A stretch of DNA of 30,633 bases, from contig CAZEAC010000050.1 of NCBI GenBank assembly GCA_964510065.1, positions 1 to 30,633 of the forward strand, in the 5' to 3' direction. Under the pieces are notes generated by a model that was not told where the DNA came from, made no database searches, and was given only the letters and a program-made list of their open reading frames with translations. A program made the position numbers and the translations under genes. This DNA is from CAZEAC01 sp964510065. GTDB lineage: Bacteria; Bdellovibrionota_C; UBA2361; CAIXSY01. Shown one piece after another: positions 15,923 to 24,500 of this stretch. Position 1 is the stretch's first letter. Each line of letters opens with the position of its first letter.

Positions 15923-15951
15923 TTTATAAAGTAACACTGTTAAAAAAGCAA
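15923..15951 (-). promoter_or_regulatory. Strong sigma70-like promoter for rpmH cluster
   Basis: On the - strand TTGCTT (15951-15946), exactly 17 bp, TATAAA (15928-15923). The rpmH ATG begins at 15891 with AAAGGA before it. It is among the best-formed promoters in the window, as expected for a ribosomal protein gene. Confidence 0.75.
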
Positions 15952-15982
15952 GTTATGGGCCAACCATTTGGATCTACAAGAC

Positions 15983-16954
15983 TTAACCAGCGGCTCTCCG
16001 TGCCGGCTCAAGGTGATTCACGACATAGTCTCGAATCGCTTCTTCAAGGCTTAAGAATTTCGTGGAACATCCTGCCGCTCGCAGCTTTCCCATATTCGCC
16101 TCTGTGAAATACTGATACTGGCTTCTGAGCTCGAGTGGCATTTCGATGTACTCAATTGCCGGGGCAAGACCGAGCGCGCCAAATACCGCTTTCGCAAGAT
16201 CGTTCCAGCTTCGCGCCTGACCAGTACCAAGATTAAATATTCCGTTTACGCGCGGATTATCGAGCAACCATAACATCACCTCACAGCAATCTTTCACGTA
16301 CACGAAGTCGCGCTTCTGCTCGCCATCCTTATAATCAGCGCGATACGATTTAAAGAGCCGCACTTTGCCGGTCTCTTTAATCTGCTCATAGGCTCGCAGC
16401 ACCATGCTGCGCATGTCGCCCTTATGCGCTTCACGCGGACCAAACACATTAAAAAATTTTAGTCCCACGACGCGGTTTTCTGCCTTATTTCTAAGCACAG
16501 CCAGATCAGCCATCTGCTTTGAGAAGCCGTAAGGATTGAGCGGCAATAATTTCGGAGCCGAGGCATGCTCATCGGAATATCCCTGCGAGCCATCGCCGTA
16601 AGTCGCTGCGCTACTTGCGTAAATAAAACGAATTTTGTTCGAAAGCGCGTAGTCGCACAGCGCGAGAGTATATCGCGTATTGTTTTCCATGAGCATATCG
16701 ACATCGGTTTCAGTCGTCGATGCCGAGGCACCAAGATGCACAATTGCCTTAATATCTTTCATTCGCGCCGCCGAGAGGCTCGAAAGGAATCTGTCTTTGT
16801 GCAGATAATCAACAAAACGCCTTCCATTGAGATTACGCCAGCGCTGATCACGCCCCAATACGTCGACAATCAAAATGTCCTCAATTCCACGCGAATTGAG
16901 CGCGGCAACTAATGCACTCCCTATAAAGCCGGCACCGCCTGTAACAATAATCAT
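15983..16954 (-). CDS. hldD: ADP-L-glycero-D-manno-heptose 6-epimerase
   Basis: A 323-aa extended-SDR enzyme making ADP-L-glycero-beta-D-manno-heptose for the LPS inner core. It has the N-terminal NAD motif MIIVTGGAGFIGSALV, then GIEDILIVDVLG and ADYxxK-type DYLHKDRFL as in HldD. The catalytic Ser-Tyr-Lys region is SSAATYGDG with NPYGFSKQMADL. Later come KFFNVFGPREAHKG and GIFNLGTGQARSW. A TTG at 16960 is possible, but the ATG at 16954 gives the standard start. Its start is only 15 bp from the start of the divergent protease gene, so its promoter must lie inside that gene (the AT-rich stretch near 16990-17015). Confidence 0.93.
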   Translation of the reverse strand: MIIVTGGAGFIGSALVAALNSRGIEDILIVDVLGRDQRWRNLNGRRFVDYLHKDRFLSSLSAARMKDIKAIVHLGASASTTETDVDMLMENNTRYTLALCDYALSNKIRFIYASSAATYGDGSQGYSDEHASAPKLLPLNPYGFSKQMADLAVLRNKAENRVVGLKFFNVFGPREAHKGDMRSMVLRAYEQIKETGKVRLFKSYRADYKDGEQKRDFVYVKDCCEVMLWLLDNPRVNGIFNLGTGQARSWNDLAKAVFGALGLAPAIEYIEMPLELRSQYQYFTEANMGKLRAAGCSTKFLSLEEAIRDYVVNHLEPARRAAG

Positions 16955-16969
16955 GGGCAAAAGGCTAAC

Positions 16970-18451
16970 ATGAGCAGGACTCTTCTCGCAAAATCTGCTA
17001 TTATTTATAAAGTATTTATGTATTCAGTCGCGTATAAGCACCTCTTTTCTCAGCTGTTTTCGATAACTCTGCTTCTTTGGATCGCAGTGCCTTGCGCTGC
17101 ACTCCCAAGGGCCTGGGCAAAACAGGAGACGAAGCAGACCTTCCTGATTCATATCCCGGAAATCGGCATCGTGCGCGCCGAGCTCTCGGGTGCCGGCCAT
17201 TCCGAAAGCAGAGTGCGCGAGATCGCCAGGTCGACAGAACGCAACAGTACAATTTCGGTTGACCTTCAGCGTGCCTCTCTCGGAGCAAGACGTGTCTCGG
17301 GCACTACCAAGATAGCTGTCGACGCTGCGTCATCATTTACCCGCGGTTCAAAACAGGTACTTTTTCTCCCCTTCTCTGTCACCTCTTTCAAGCGTTCTCA
17401 TCCGCGGCGCACCTCGTATGAAATTTTTCTGACTAAGGACAGCTCCGGCTATTCTTTGGATAGGATTCGGCGCCGCTCACAGAGAGTAGCTAGATACTGT
17501 ACGCAGACGCCCGTCGAAGCGCGCGCATCAAGAATGGCAGCTGCGCCTTCGGTAATAACTCCTCGTGCAGCGACTTTATTCCTTGGACTTGAGGTTCAAG
17601 TTGATTCAAGATTTTACTCTATCTACCAATCCGACAGCGCCGCAATCGTCGCGACGGTATTGCAAAAAGTGAATACGATTTACACAAACCAGCTGGGAAT
17701 TGAGCTGCGTTTGGTGCAGCAGTCAATTTATACCGATAAATCTTCCGATCCTTACGGCGCTGCGATAAGCAGCTCGGGCGCGCTTCTTAACCTTCTGCAA
17801 GACAACCGCATTAGCTCAAGCGCCGATTTGATCCATTTGTTTACCTCTTCGCGTGGCTACCTCGATGCAATTGGACTAGCCTATATCGGCGTCGTTTGCT
17901 CGCTCGCCGAGTTTAAATTTGGCTGGAGCGACTACGCTTCCGGGTTCGACATTTTCACCCAGACTGTGGCGCATGAAATTGGCCACAACTTCAATGCGAC
18001 TCATGACAGCACAGATGCAAACGGATTAATGTCGGTCTCGCAACAGGTCGACGTGAGCAACCCATATTTCTCAACTTTCAGCCTGGCGGAGATAAATGGC
18101 TTTTTGGCCGCAAATTCCGCCTGCCTTAGTAATAGCGACGATCCGGCGCTTTCCTCTCCCGGCAACGTAAGCTACCCGAGCCCCGATGAACTGCGCTCAA
18201 ATATTCGGGTAAGCATCAAGAAAAGAACGGCAGCAGGCCGTGCTAGAGTCTCCGGGCAGGTGAGCAGCCTTGTTTCAGGGCGCCTCTCCGGGCGAGTTAT
18301 CGAACTTCGACGTTACCGCGACGCGAAGCTTCTTGCTACGAAAGTCAGCAATGCAAATGGCGGCTACAGCTTTAGCGTTCGGCCAAAAGGGACTTTTTAT
18401 ACCGTCGACCGAATGAGCCAGCGAACTTCTTCAGTATCTGTGCGATTTTAA
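16970..18451 (+). CDS. Secreted metzincin-type zinc metalloprotease (M12-like)
   Basis: A 493-aa protein with an N-terminal signal peptide (hydrophobic core about residues 29-44, ending CAALPRAWA). It has a pro-domain-like region, then the metzincin zinc motif AHEIGHNFNATHDS (zinc His at about 335, 339 and 345, catalytic Glu 336) followed by the Met-turn GLMSVS, as in reprolysin/adamalysin and related peptidases. The last 70 residues or so (SGRLSGRVIELRRYRDAKLL, NANGGYSF) resemble a carboxypeptidase-regulatory-like beta domain. The ATG at 16970 has AAAAGG 6 nt upstream. An ATG at 17018 is an alternative without a ribosome site. It is divergent from hldD. Substrate unknown. Confidence 0.83.
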   Translation: MSRTLLAKSAIIYKVFMYSVAYKHLFSQLFSITLLLWIAVPCAALPRAWAKQETKQTFLIHIPEIGIVRAELSGAGHSESRVREIARSTERNSTISVDLQRASLGARRVSGTTKIAVDAASSFTRGSKQVLFLPFSVTSFKRSHPRRTSYEIFLTKDSSGYSLDRIRRRSQRVARYCTQTPVEARASRMAAAPSVITPRAATLFLGLEVQVDSRFYSIYQSDSAAIVATVLQKVNTIYTNQLGIELRLVQQSIYTDKSSDPYGAAISSSGALLNLLQDNRISSSADLIHLFTSSRGYLDAIGLAYIGVVCSLAEFKFGWSDYASGFDIFTQTVAHEIGHNFNATHDSTDANGLMSVSQQVDVSNPYFSTFSLAEINGFLAANSACLSNSDDPALSSPGNVSYPSPDELRSNIRVSIKKRTAAGRARVSGQVSSLVSGRLSGRVIELRRYRDAKLLATKVSNANGGYSFSVRPKGTFYTVDRMSQRTSSVSVRF

Positions 18452-18533
18452 CTTACGCGTCTGATTCTTGGTGTCGACGAGCCGCGAAAGGTAAGTACTG
18501 TAAACAAAATAACTTATCCTTCCTCTCGGCTCT

Positions 18534-18828
18534 ACCTCTGTGCCCCCTGTATTACTATCCGTCAGAATCTTCTAATCTTAGGAAGATTTTGCTGACGGAT
18601 AGTAATACTATTTCGGCGGCTTGTCCCGCGAAGCCTTGGCGAAGGGGGAAGCCGAAATTCCCCGAAGGGACGGCACAGCAGACACAGCGCGGCCCAGTGG
18701 AGGCACGCGCCCCTTCCCGCGCGTGCCGGAACGGTGCCCCTTCAAGATTTGGTTGCGGCTACGCCGCGCTGTGACTCTGTGGTTTATTTTACATCGAGAA
18801 ACCACCGAGTCCAGAGAGCACAGAGGTA
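18534..18828. repeat. Composite of nested inverted repeats with CACAGAG-family outer arms (copy 2)
   Basis: Outer arms: CTACCTCTGTGC near 18532-18543 and GCACAGAGGTAG near 18818-18829. A second arm pair lies inside the right end: TGACTCTGTGGTTT against AAACCACCGAGTCCA (about 18770-18813). In the middle is a perfect 9-bp hairpin, GGCACGCGC/GCGCGTGCC (18702-18710, 18719-18727), in a GC-rich filler. The first 300 bp of the 573-bp gap between the metalloprotease and the nucleotidyltransferase module is therefore repeat material. The remainder (18849-19024) shows only small inverted repeats and a promoter. Confidence 0.6.
18549..18608. repeat. Near-perfect 24-bp inverted repeat (hairpin element)
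   Basis: The left arm (18549-18572) starts GTATTACTATCCGTCAG and ends AATCTTC. The right arm (18582-18608) is its reverse complement apart from a 3-nt CAA bulge. The loop is TAATCTTAG. The right arm runs into AGTAATACTATTT, which recurs exactly at 18835-18847. Confidence 0.8.
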
Positions 18829-19008
18829 GGAACGAGTAATACTATTTGGTTAACAAAGCAGGCCATGGATGGCCGGGCATCCGCTAGAGCAGAGCCGAGG
18901 CGGATGGAACGATAAGCTCTCTTGAGGAGGAGTACTGACTAGCACAAGTAAATTCCTTATATGCGAAAAATTTCGATAGTACCGCCGATTTCCTAGGATT
19001 TTTCGCTG

Positions 19009-19017
19009 TGCTACACT
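19009..19017 (+). promoter_or_regulatory. Extended -10 before the nucleotidyltransferase module
   Basis: TGC-TACACT, with the hexamer at 19012-19017, ends 7 nt before the ATG at 19025. No ribosome-binding site intervenes, so initiation would fall at or one base before the ATG (leaderless). No convincing -35. Confidence 0.4.
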
Positions 19018-19024
19018 AGTAGAT

Positions 19025-19276
19025 ATGGCTACTCGCGGCTCTGGAAGTTCAATATCGAGGGCAAAAGTGAATTCATCGCTCCCCAACGCCGAAGCTCGAG
19101 TCGCACGCCTAACGGCGGCTATGGAGCTTATGGCTTTTGGAATTGAGCTCATGCATCATAACATCAAGAGGCAACTTCCTCATGCGTCTCCGGAATATGT
19201 GGAGGCTGAGCTGTCGCGTTGGCTGTTTGAGCAGCCCGCAGTTTTTGCGCCACGACCTGAACCTGCTAAACGGTAA
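19025..19276 (+). CDS. Small partner/antitoxin candidate of AbiEii-like nucleotidyltransferase
   Basis: An 83-aa soluble protein. After a Ser/Arg-rich start, residues about 22-60 form one or two helices (LTAAMELMAFGIELMHHNI, then a Pro-containing turn and YVEAELSRWLFEQ). I recall a similar short helical protein (the Rv0078B-related antitoxin type, ending in a conserved Trp-Leu segment) encoded before nucleotidyltransferase toxins, but I cannot confirm homology. It is 11 bp upstream of the nucleotidyltransferase on the same strand, an arrangement typical of antitoxin-toxin pairs. The start is supported only by an extended -10. Confidence 0.6.
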   Translation: MATRGSGSSISRAKVNSSLPNAEARVARLTAAMELMAFGIELMHHNIKRQLPHASPEYVEAELSRWLFEQPAVFAPRPEPAKR

Positions 19277-19287
19277 GAGAATCTACA

Positions 19288-19881
19288 ATGCTTGAGCAGC
19301 TTAAAACCGTGGCGGTTGATCTTACTACGCTAGAGACTCCATGGGCTCTCATTGGCGCGCTTGCAGTAAGCGTGCATACGGAGCCGCGAACGACCCGAGA
19401 TATTGATGTGGCTGTAGCCGTGGATAGCTACGAGGAGCTTGTGAGAATAGAGCGCAAGTTGCTTTCAAGGGGGTATTCCGATAGCCAGCTTTTGATGCAT
19501 GCCATGCCAACCCGCAAAATGGGATTGCGACTTCGAACTCCGACCACCTGTTCACGACCACTTGCGCTCGATCTTCTTTATGCATCTTCAGGGATTGAAC
19601 ATGAAATCGTCGCAAGCGCGCAGTTGCTGGAGATCTTACCCGGAGTCCAGATTCCTGTAGCATCAAGACCACATTTAATTGCGATGAAGGTGCGGTCGGT
19701 AGACGATGCGGAAAGAATTCGCGATCAGGCTGACTTGCGCCAACTCCTCTTTGGGGCAACGAAGCAAGAAATCGATCTTGCCAGGGCAGCGTTGGCCTTG
19801 ATCAATGAGCGCGGGTTCGCGGATGGGAAAAATCTATCCCAGGAGCTAAGTCGCTGGATTGATAAATTCGTGCCTGCTTAG
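19288..19881 (+). CDS. AbiEii/AbiGii-like nucleotidyltransferase (putative toxin)
   Basis: A 197-aa protein with the minimal nucleotidyltransferase signature WALIGALAVSVHTEPRTTRDIDVAV: a Gly-containing helix start followed by R.T.DID with two metal-binding Asp residues (about 41-43). A third acidic residue lies in LALDLLYASSG (about 95). The later section RPHLIAMKVRSVDDAERIRDQADL matches the AbiEii-type helix with the conserved Lys and Asp. Known AbiEii/MenA-type enzymes add nucleotides to tRNA or other acceptors and are neutralised by a neighbouring gene. The acceptor here is unknown. It is cotranscribed with the 83-aa gene and flanked by repeats on both sides. Confidence 0.78.
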   Translation: MLEQLKTVAVDLTTLETPWALIGALAVSVHTEPRTTRDIDVAVAVDSYEELVRIERKLLSRGYSDSQLLMHAMPTRKMGLRLRTPTTCSRPLALDLLYASSGIEHEIVASAQLLEILPGVQIPVASRPHLIAMKVRSVDDAERIRDQADLRQLLFGATKQEIDLARAALALINERGFADGKNLSQELSRWIDKFVPA

Positions 19882-19927
19882 CTCCAATGAGTAATCCGAA
19901 CACCCGTAGCATGAGATCATGTCCTTA

Positions 19928-20092
19928 GAGCGTGTTATGAACTTTTCTCCTGCTACGAGCCCCAATTCGCATTAGACTGCTTCGTTGGCCTAGTCGCGAG
20001 TGCTCGCAAGCCTGGTAGGCTTGCTCCGCGCTCGCTCCGGCGACCGCCGCGCATTCTAATGCGACTTGGGGGAAAAAGTTCATAACACGCTC
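19928..20092. mobile_element. MITE-like element, 165 bp, with terminal inverted repeats and TA flanks
   Basis: The ends are GAGCGTGTTATGAACTTTT (19928-19946) and its exact reverse complement ending at 20092. Both sides are flanked by TA, consistent with a TA target duplication. A second inner inverted repeat follows: CCCCAATTCGCATTAGA against TCTAATGCGACTTGGGG. The middle holds a GC-rich dyad around CTCGCAAGCCTGGTAGGCTTG. It encodes no transposase. A related single end occurs at 30484. TA duplication is typical of IS630/Tc1 and some IS5-group transposases; which one mobilises it is unknown. Confidence 0.75.
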
Positions 20093-20218
20093 TAGAAAAC
20101 TGGTGCCGCCCTCTTCTATCACCGAACTATTTCGAGCAGGAACGAGCAGTCCGAAAAAGTAGCCTGACACCAGAGCTAAAGCTAAAAACGCACCCGCAAA
20201 AAAGTAACCGCTTACGTC

Positions 20219-21112
20219 TTAGCTGTTTTTTTGCAGCGCTGCGATACGAATATCAAGCGCGGGATGAGTTGAAATCGAAAGCCACGGATTTCCATTGGAA
20301 GTCTTGCCGAAAATCTGTAGCGCCGCCATCGATTCATGCACTTCGGTTTCTCGAGGTCCGGTGCCATGCATCCTCTTTAGCGCCTGTAGGGCCGCAATCA
20401 TCTTCTCGCGACCAACAAGCTTGGCGCTCCCCGCATCGGCTCTAAACTCGCGCTGACGAGAGAACCAGCCGGTAACGAACATACTAAGCACGCCGAATGC
20501 AATTTCGAGAACGACCGTAACAACCATGCGAACGAGATACTGCATGTTCTCTTTGACTGATTGGCTGACTGCATACGCAATAATTCTCGCAAAGAACATG
20601 ATAAAGGCGTTTACTACACCTTGAATCAAAGTCATGGTGACCATGTCACCATTTTGAATATGCGCCACTTCGTGGGCGAGAACACCTTCAATCTCGTCAC
20701 GTCGCATCGATTGAAGTAAGCCTGTAGATACCGCGACAAGCGATCGTTTCTTGGTCGGCCCGGTGGCAAATGCGTTTACATCGGGACTTTGATAAACTCC
20801 AACCTGCGGCATCGTCGAAAGCCCGGCGGATCGGGAAATATTATACACCGATTGAACAAGCCACCCGAGATCACCAGCTGCATTGGGCTCGATGACCTTT
20901 ACTCCCATAAGCCATTTCGCGCTTATTCGTGAGATTGCCAGCGAAAAGAGCGCTCCGATCATTCCGTAAACAAAACAGAATGCCATCAAATTCCAATAAT
21001 TTAGCCCTGCGCTGGTGATATAGGGCTGAATCCCAAGCACACTCAGGACGATCGAAATTGTGACCAGGATGAATAGGTTAGTTATAAAAAACAGGATGAT
21101 TCGTAGAAACAT
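20219..21112 (-). CDS. htpX: Membrane-bound zinc protease HtpX
   Basis: A 297-aa M48B protease involved in membrane-protein quality control. Two N-terminal helices (about 3-20 and 32-55) are followed by NAFATGPTKKRSLVAVSTGLL and the zinc motif VLAHEVAHIQNGDMVT. Two more hydrophobic segments (about 140-195) precede REFRADAGSAKLVGR, which carries the third zinc ligand. It ends STHPALDIRIAALQ, as in the family. The frame extends to 21178, but the ATG at 21110-21112 is preceded by GAGGGAG at ideal spacing, which fixes the start. A promoter lies about 50 bp up. After its stop, the same frame continues as a hydrophobic stretch until the MITE. Confidence 0.95.
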   Translation of the reverse strand: MFLRIILFFITNLFILVTISIVLSVLGIQPYITSAGLNYWNLMAFCFVYGMIGALFSLAISRISAKWLMGVKVIEPNAAGDLGWLVQSVYNISRSAGLSTMPQVGVYQSPDVNAFATGPTKKRSLVAVSTGLLQSMRRDEIEGVLAHEVAHIQNGDMVTMTLIQGVVNAFIMFFARIIAYAVSQSVKENMQYLVRMVVTVVLEIAFGVLSMFVTGWFSRQREFRADAGSAKLVGREKMIAALQALKRMHGTGPRETEVHESMAALQIFGKTSNGNPWLSISTHPALDIRIAALQKNS

Positions 21113-21158
21113 CGTCACTCCCTCAAGTAGACACACCAAATCAGGTTTATAGACGATT

Positions 21159-21188
21159 ATTGTATAATCACTATTCAAAAAATATCAA
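21159..21188 (-). promoter_or_regulatory. Candidate promoter for htpX
   Basis: On the - strand TTGATA (21188-21183), 18 bp, TACAAT (21164-21159). A second register, TTGATA-16-TATACA, overlaps it. The leader to the ATG at 21112 carries the GAGGGAG ribosome site. Confidence 0.5.
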
Positions 21189-21350
21189 ATGAGAAATCAG
21201 AGAGTTAGAACACATTACCAGCTATGCAGAGTACCGTACAAACGAGGAGCCCATTAGCTCTAGGGCCTTCTATGTTGTTGCGGGTACATGCCTACCTTGT
21301 AATATTTCGATCTGGAACTTTGATCGTTCTGAAGTGTAATTGCGTTAAAG

Positions 21351-21376
21351 ACCATAGAGACACAGAAGTCACGGAG
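21351..21376. repeat. Decayed single arm of the CACAGAG repeat (copy 3)
   Basis: CCATAGAGACACAGAAGTCA, continuing CGGAG, differs from the intact right arm at 30584-30608 by three substitutions. No opposing arm is present. It lies in the 479-bp gap between htpX and the giant gene. Apart from the htpX promoter at its left, I see nothing else there. Confidence 0.6.
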
Positions 21377-21591
21377 TTAGGGAAACAACACGCGAGTCTA
21401 ATGAGTATTTGCCTCAACATAGCTTAACCAACTAATATAGCTCGAGTTTTTAGTTTATCTGCCTCGAAAAAGTGAAGCAACTCGTGCACCAATGCTGAAT
21501 AGATCCCAGGGACGCTTTCATTTGAATAGGTTTCCGAGGTTACAGCAGGACCATACGCGCGTCTCGCATTTGCGGTTTCAGCCAAGAACCT

Positions 21592-24500
21592 ATGACCCAC
21601 TCGGTTCAAAAAGACGCCCCCTCCCGTGCGAAAACTAGCGCTAACGAACCGATTAGCCATAGACCAAAAGACGAAGCCTCCGAGAGCCCATGGCCACGCG
21701 GCCTTGATACGTTCGCGAAAAGCTTAGCCACTTTTTTTCCGTCAAACGTGATTCAGCCACTTATCAGCTCAGTGGCCGTGAACTCAATCGTCGAAGGCAA
21801 AATGGGCGAACTTTCTGCGCTCGAAACATACCTTAAAGACCTCGGAAGTCGGCTCGGGTCGACCTTCGGGGACTTTCGTGAAAAGACTGCCGAAGCGATC
21901 TTCAGTGCGCTTAACAACACGGCGTTCATCGATCGCATCCACACCGTCGATGACTTCAAACGCTACGCTGAGCTGCTCTATACACTGGCCTGTGCTCACG
22001 GCTCAGACGGGAGATTTTCCCAATATACCGCATACTACACTATCTCCGACACGGTCAGGGAGCTCCTCTCCCTCGCCCGCGGAGACTTCGAGCGTGATTT
22101 CTCGCGACTCGTTGACACGTTCAAGGAGAGTAACAAATTCGCTTCGAGACCATCTCTTGCCACCGCACTTAGTGAGCTCTCTCCACTGGTAAGAAGCACT
22201 GCCGACCTAGACAAGCTACTCGGCTTTGTTAAACAGGTATCTAAAGGAAAGCTCTCTGCGGTAAGTATCCTCCACGACGACGCCCCGTTTGGAACCCCTT
22301 CCACCACTCAAGGAGCGGCGCGGCTTGAAGCCTGGAAGAAGCTCTCACCTGAGCAGTTCGATGCCGCGCTCTCGCTTTGCGGCGTTGCCTATGAACACTG
22401 CGGTGGAGGCAGTGCGCTCATTAACGGAGCGGCGCGCGTCTTCATCGAGCGAAACGATAAAGTTGAACTTTCTGCGCTCGAAACATACCTTAAAGACCTC
22501 GGAAGTCGGCTCGGGTCGACCTTCGGGGACTTTCGTGAAAAGACTGCCGAAGCGATCTTCAGTGCGCTTAACAACACGGCGTTCATCGATCGCATCCACA
22601 CCGTCGATGACTTCAAACGCTACGCTGAGCTGCTCTATACACTGGCCCGGGAAAACAGTGAAAGGCCGCGGAGTCGACAGCTGGGACTTCATGACCGCGT
22701 ACGGGAGATTCTAGCCCTCACTCGCGACAACTTTGATAATGATCTTTCTCTAGTATCCGGTGACCTTAGTCGAATGGGAGTTCTTCAGGTCGCAACGCTT
22801 GCAAGATCCTCTGCGGAGCTGAACCTCATTGCGGCATCCGCCGCTCGCCTCAACGCGACGCAGACGAATCTAGCAAAGCTCTTGAACATCAACGATACGA
22901 AGTTTGCGAAAGCTTGGCTCGAAGTAGCATCGAGTTCCGGCGGGCTCACCGCGATACTCGCCGCGGCTGAGCGTTCGCCGGCACCGGAACCATTCGAGCT
23001 CTTCTTCGATTTCGCGCTCGCGGCCGATACGCCTTCCCAGGCCTTCGAAAAAGCGCGGCGCTGGGAGATTGCCGACAAATGGTTTGGGTACATCAGTCGG
23101 AAGAATCAGACCGATGCGCTCGCGTACGCTGCTCCACGACTTGGAGAGCTCAAGACGTTTCCTCTCGAAACTGCTTACGCCCTTATGGGCGCCGGATATT
23201 CGAAGGAAGTGGTTAAAGCCCTTGCAAAATGCAGCGATACCGCCACACTTTGCTCCGATCTGGCGAAAGACCCCGCCAGCCGAAGCGCTCTTATCGATAA
23301 TTGGGATATCTTCGTGGCTGTGCTACCGCGCTCTCCAGCGGAGAACCTCCTCGAAGCGCTCACTACCGATGCGCCCGGTGCGGCGTGTGTTAGTAGAGCA
23401 CTTAGCCGCTGGGAGAAGATCCCCACCGCTACAGCGAAGAGGCTTGTTGCCTGCGGTCACGGGGCGCAGGTCGCTGCCAACGCTGCTTCGTTCGGGGACC
23501 CACCAAAAGTTGCCGACATCCTACTGTCCACCGGACCGGAAAACGTGGCCGTTGCGACCACACATGCACGAGACTTCATACTACGCGCCGTTAAGGGTAG
23601 TACTAAGCTGAGCGAAACCTTCCGTCGCGCTCTTCCGCCGGAGTTTGTAAGAGACGAAGCGGAACTTCTCGCCAAGCATATCGCTCGCTTTTCAGACCCG
23701 AGCAAGGTGGTTACAGCGCTTATTGAACAGGGTCCGGAGGGACGCCAGGCGCTCCGCAGCTACGGACGCGCGCTGCAGACTCTGCTGTCAGCCGAGAGCG
23801 CGCTGCGCCTGTTGGCACTCGGCGATATTGACACACTCGTCGCGGTCATGTCGCGTTGCGCGCAACCTGCCGCCGTTCTTTCGGCGCTCAACGAAGATAC
23901 GAGCGCGGCACGCACGGCGATACTGGATGCCGCATTCACTGAACTGATTCAAAGGCACGACCTACAAGACTCGCTGTCCCCGCGAATTGATTCTTCAATA
24001 GGCGTGCGACTCATACGCAATGACAGTTCGTCGCTCATTTTAAATAAAGCGCAGCTGTTCGATCGGCAGGAAGCTCTCGTCGCCGAGGTAATAGCGCGAT
24101 CAGAGTGGGAGAGGCTTGCCAGTAATCTAGAGAGTCTCCGGGAGCTTCCCGCTACAGTAGCCGAGAAGCTTATTCTTCAAGGCCACAGCGGCCGGGTGGC
24201 AGCTCAATTGCCTTCATTCACCGGGCTCACCGAAAAGGTAGCGCTCGCGCTCCTCGATGGAGGCCATTTGCTCGAGCGCGCGACAGCCAATACGTTTCAG
24301 CCGCTGACTCTCCGAGTCGCGCGCCGCCACCAACACTCCTTCGGGTACCTCTCCTTCGATGCAGATCCCGCGCTGCGGCGCAGCCGTCTTCCAGTAGTTG
24401 AGCACTTGGCGTGCGAGGCCGAGCTCAAGAAGGTATGGGACGCGGAAACCTCCGAGGACCGGGAGCGCTGCGCCGAGCTTCTCTACACCAAGCTTGCATC

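Noticed and set aside
18589..18839. Short frames on both strands in the repeat composite (for example with REALAKGEA- or FAKASRDK-like peptides).
   Set aside because: They come from GC-rich repeated filler DNA and overlap hairpins, with no ribosome sites.
19925..20170. An 81-codon - strand frame over the MITE.
   Set aside because: Most of it is the element's palindromic DNA. Only the part upstream of the element (hydrophobic remnant) may have once been coding.
21424..21660. A 78-codon - strand frame with a zinc-protease-like HELLH (LVHELLHFFEADK) opposite the start of the giant gene.
   Set aside because: It overlaps the start of the giant gene and has no ribosome site, and the rest of the frame shows no protease features. 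HExxH occurs often by chance. It is kept only as a remote possibility of a gene remnant.
23069..23611. Long alternative frames (180 and 141 codons, both strands) inside the giant gene.
   Set aside because: High GC suppresses stop codons in all frames here. The main frame keeps a consistent helical-protein composition and the others are Arg/Ser/Pro-rich.
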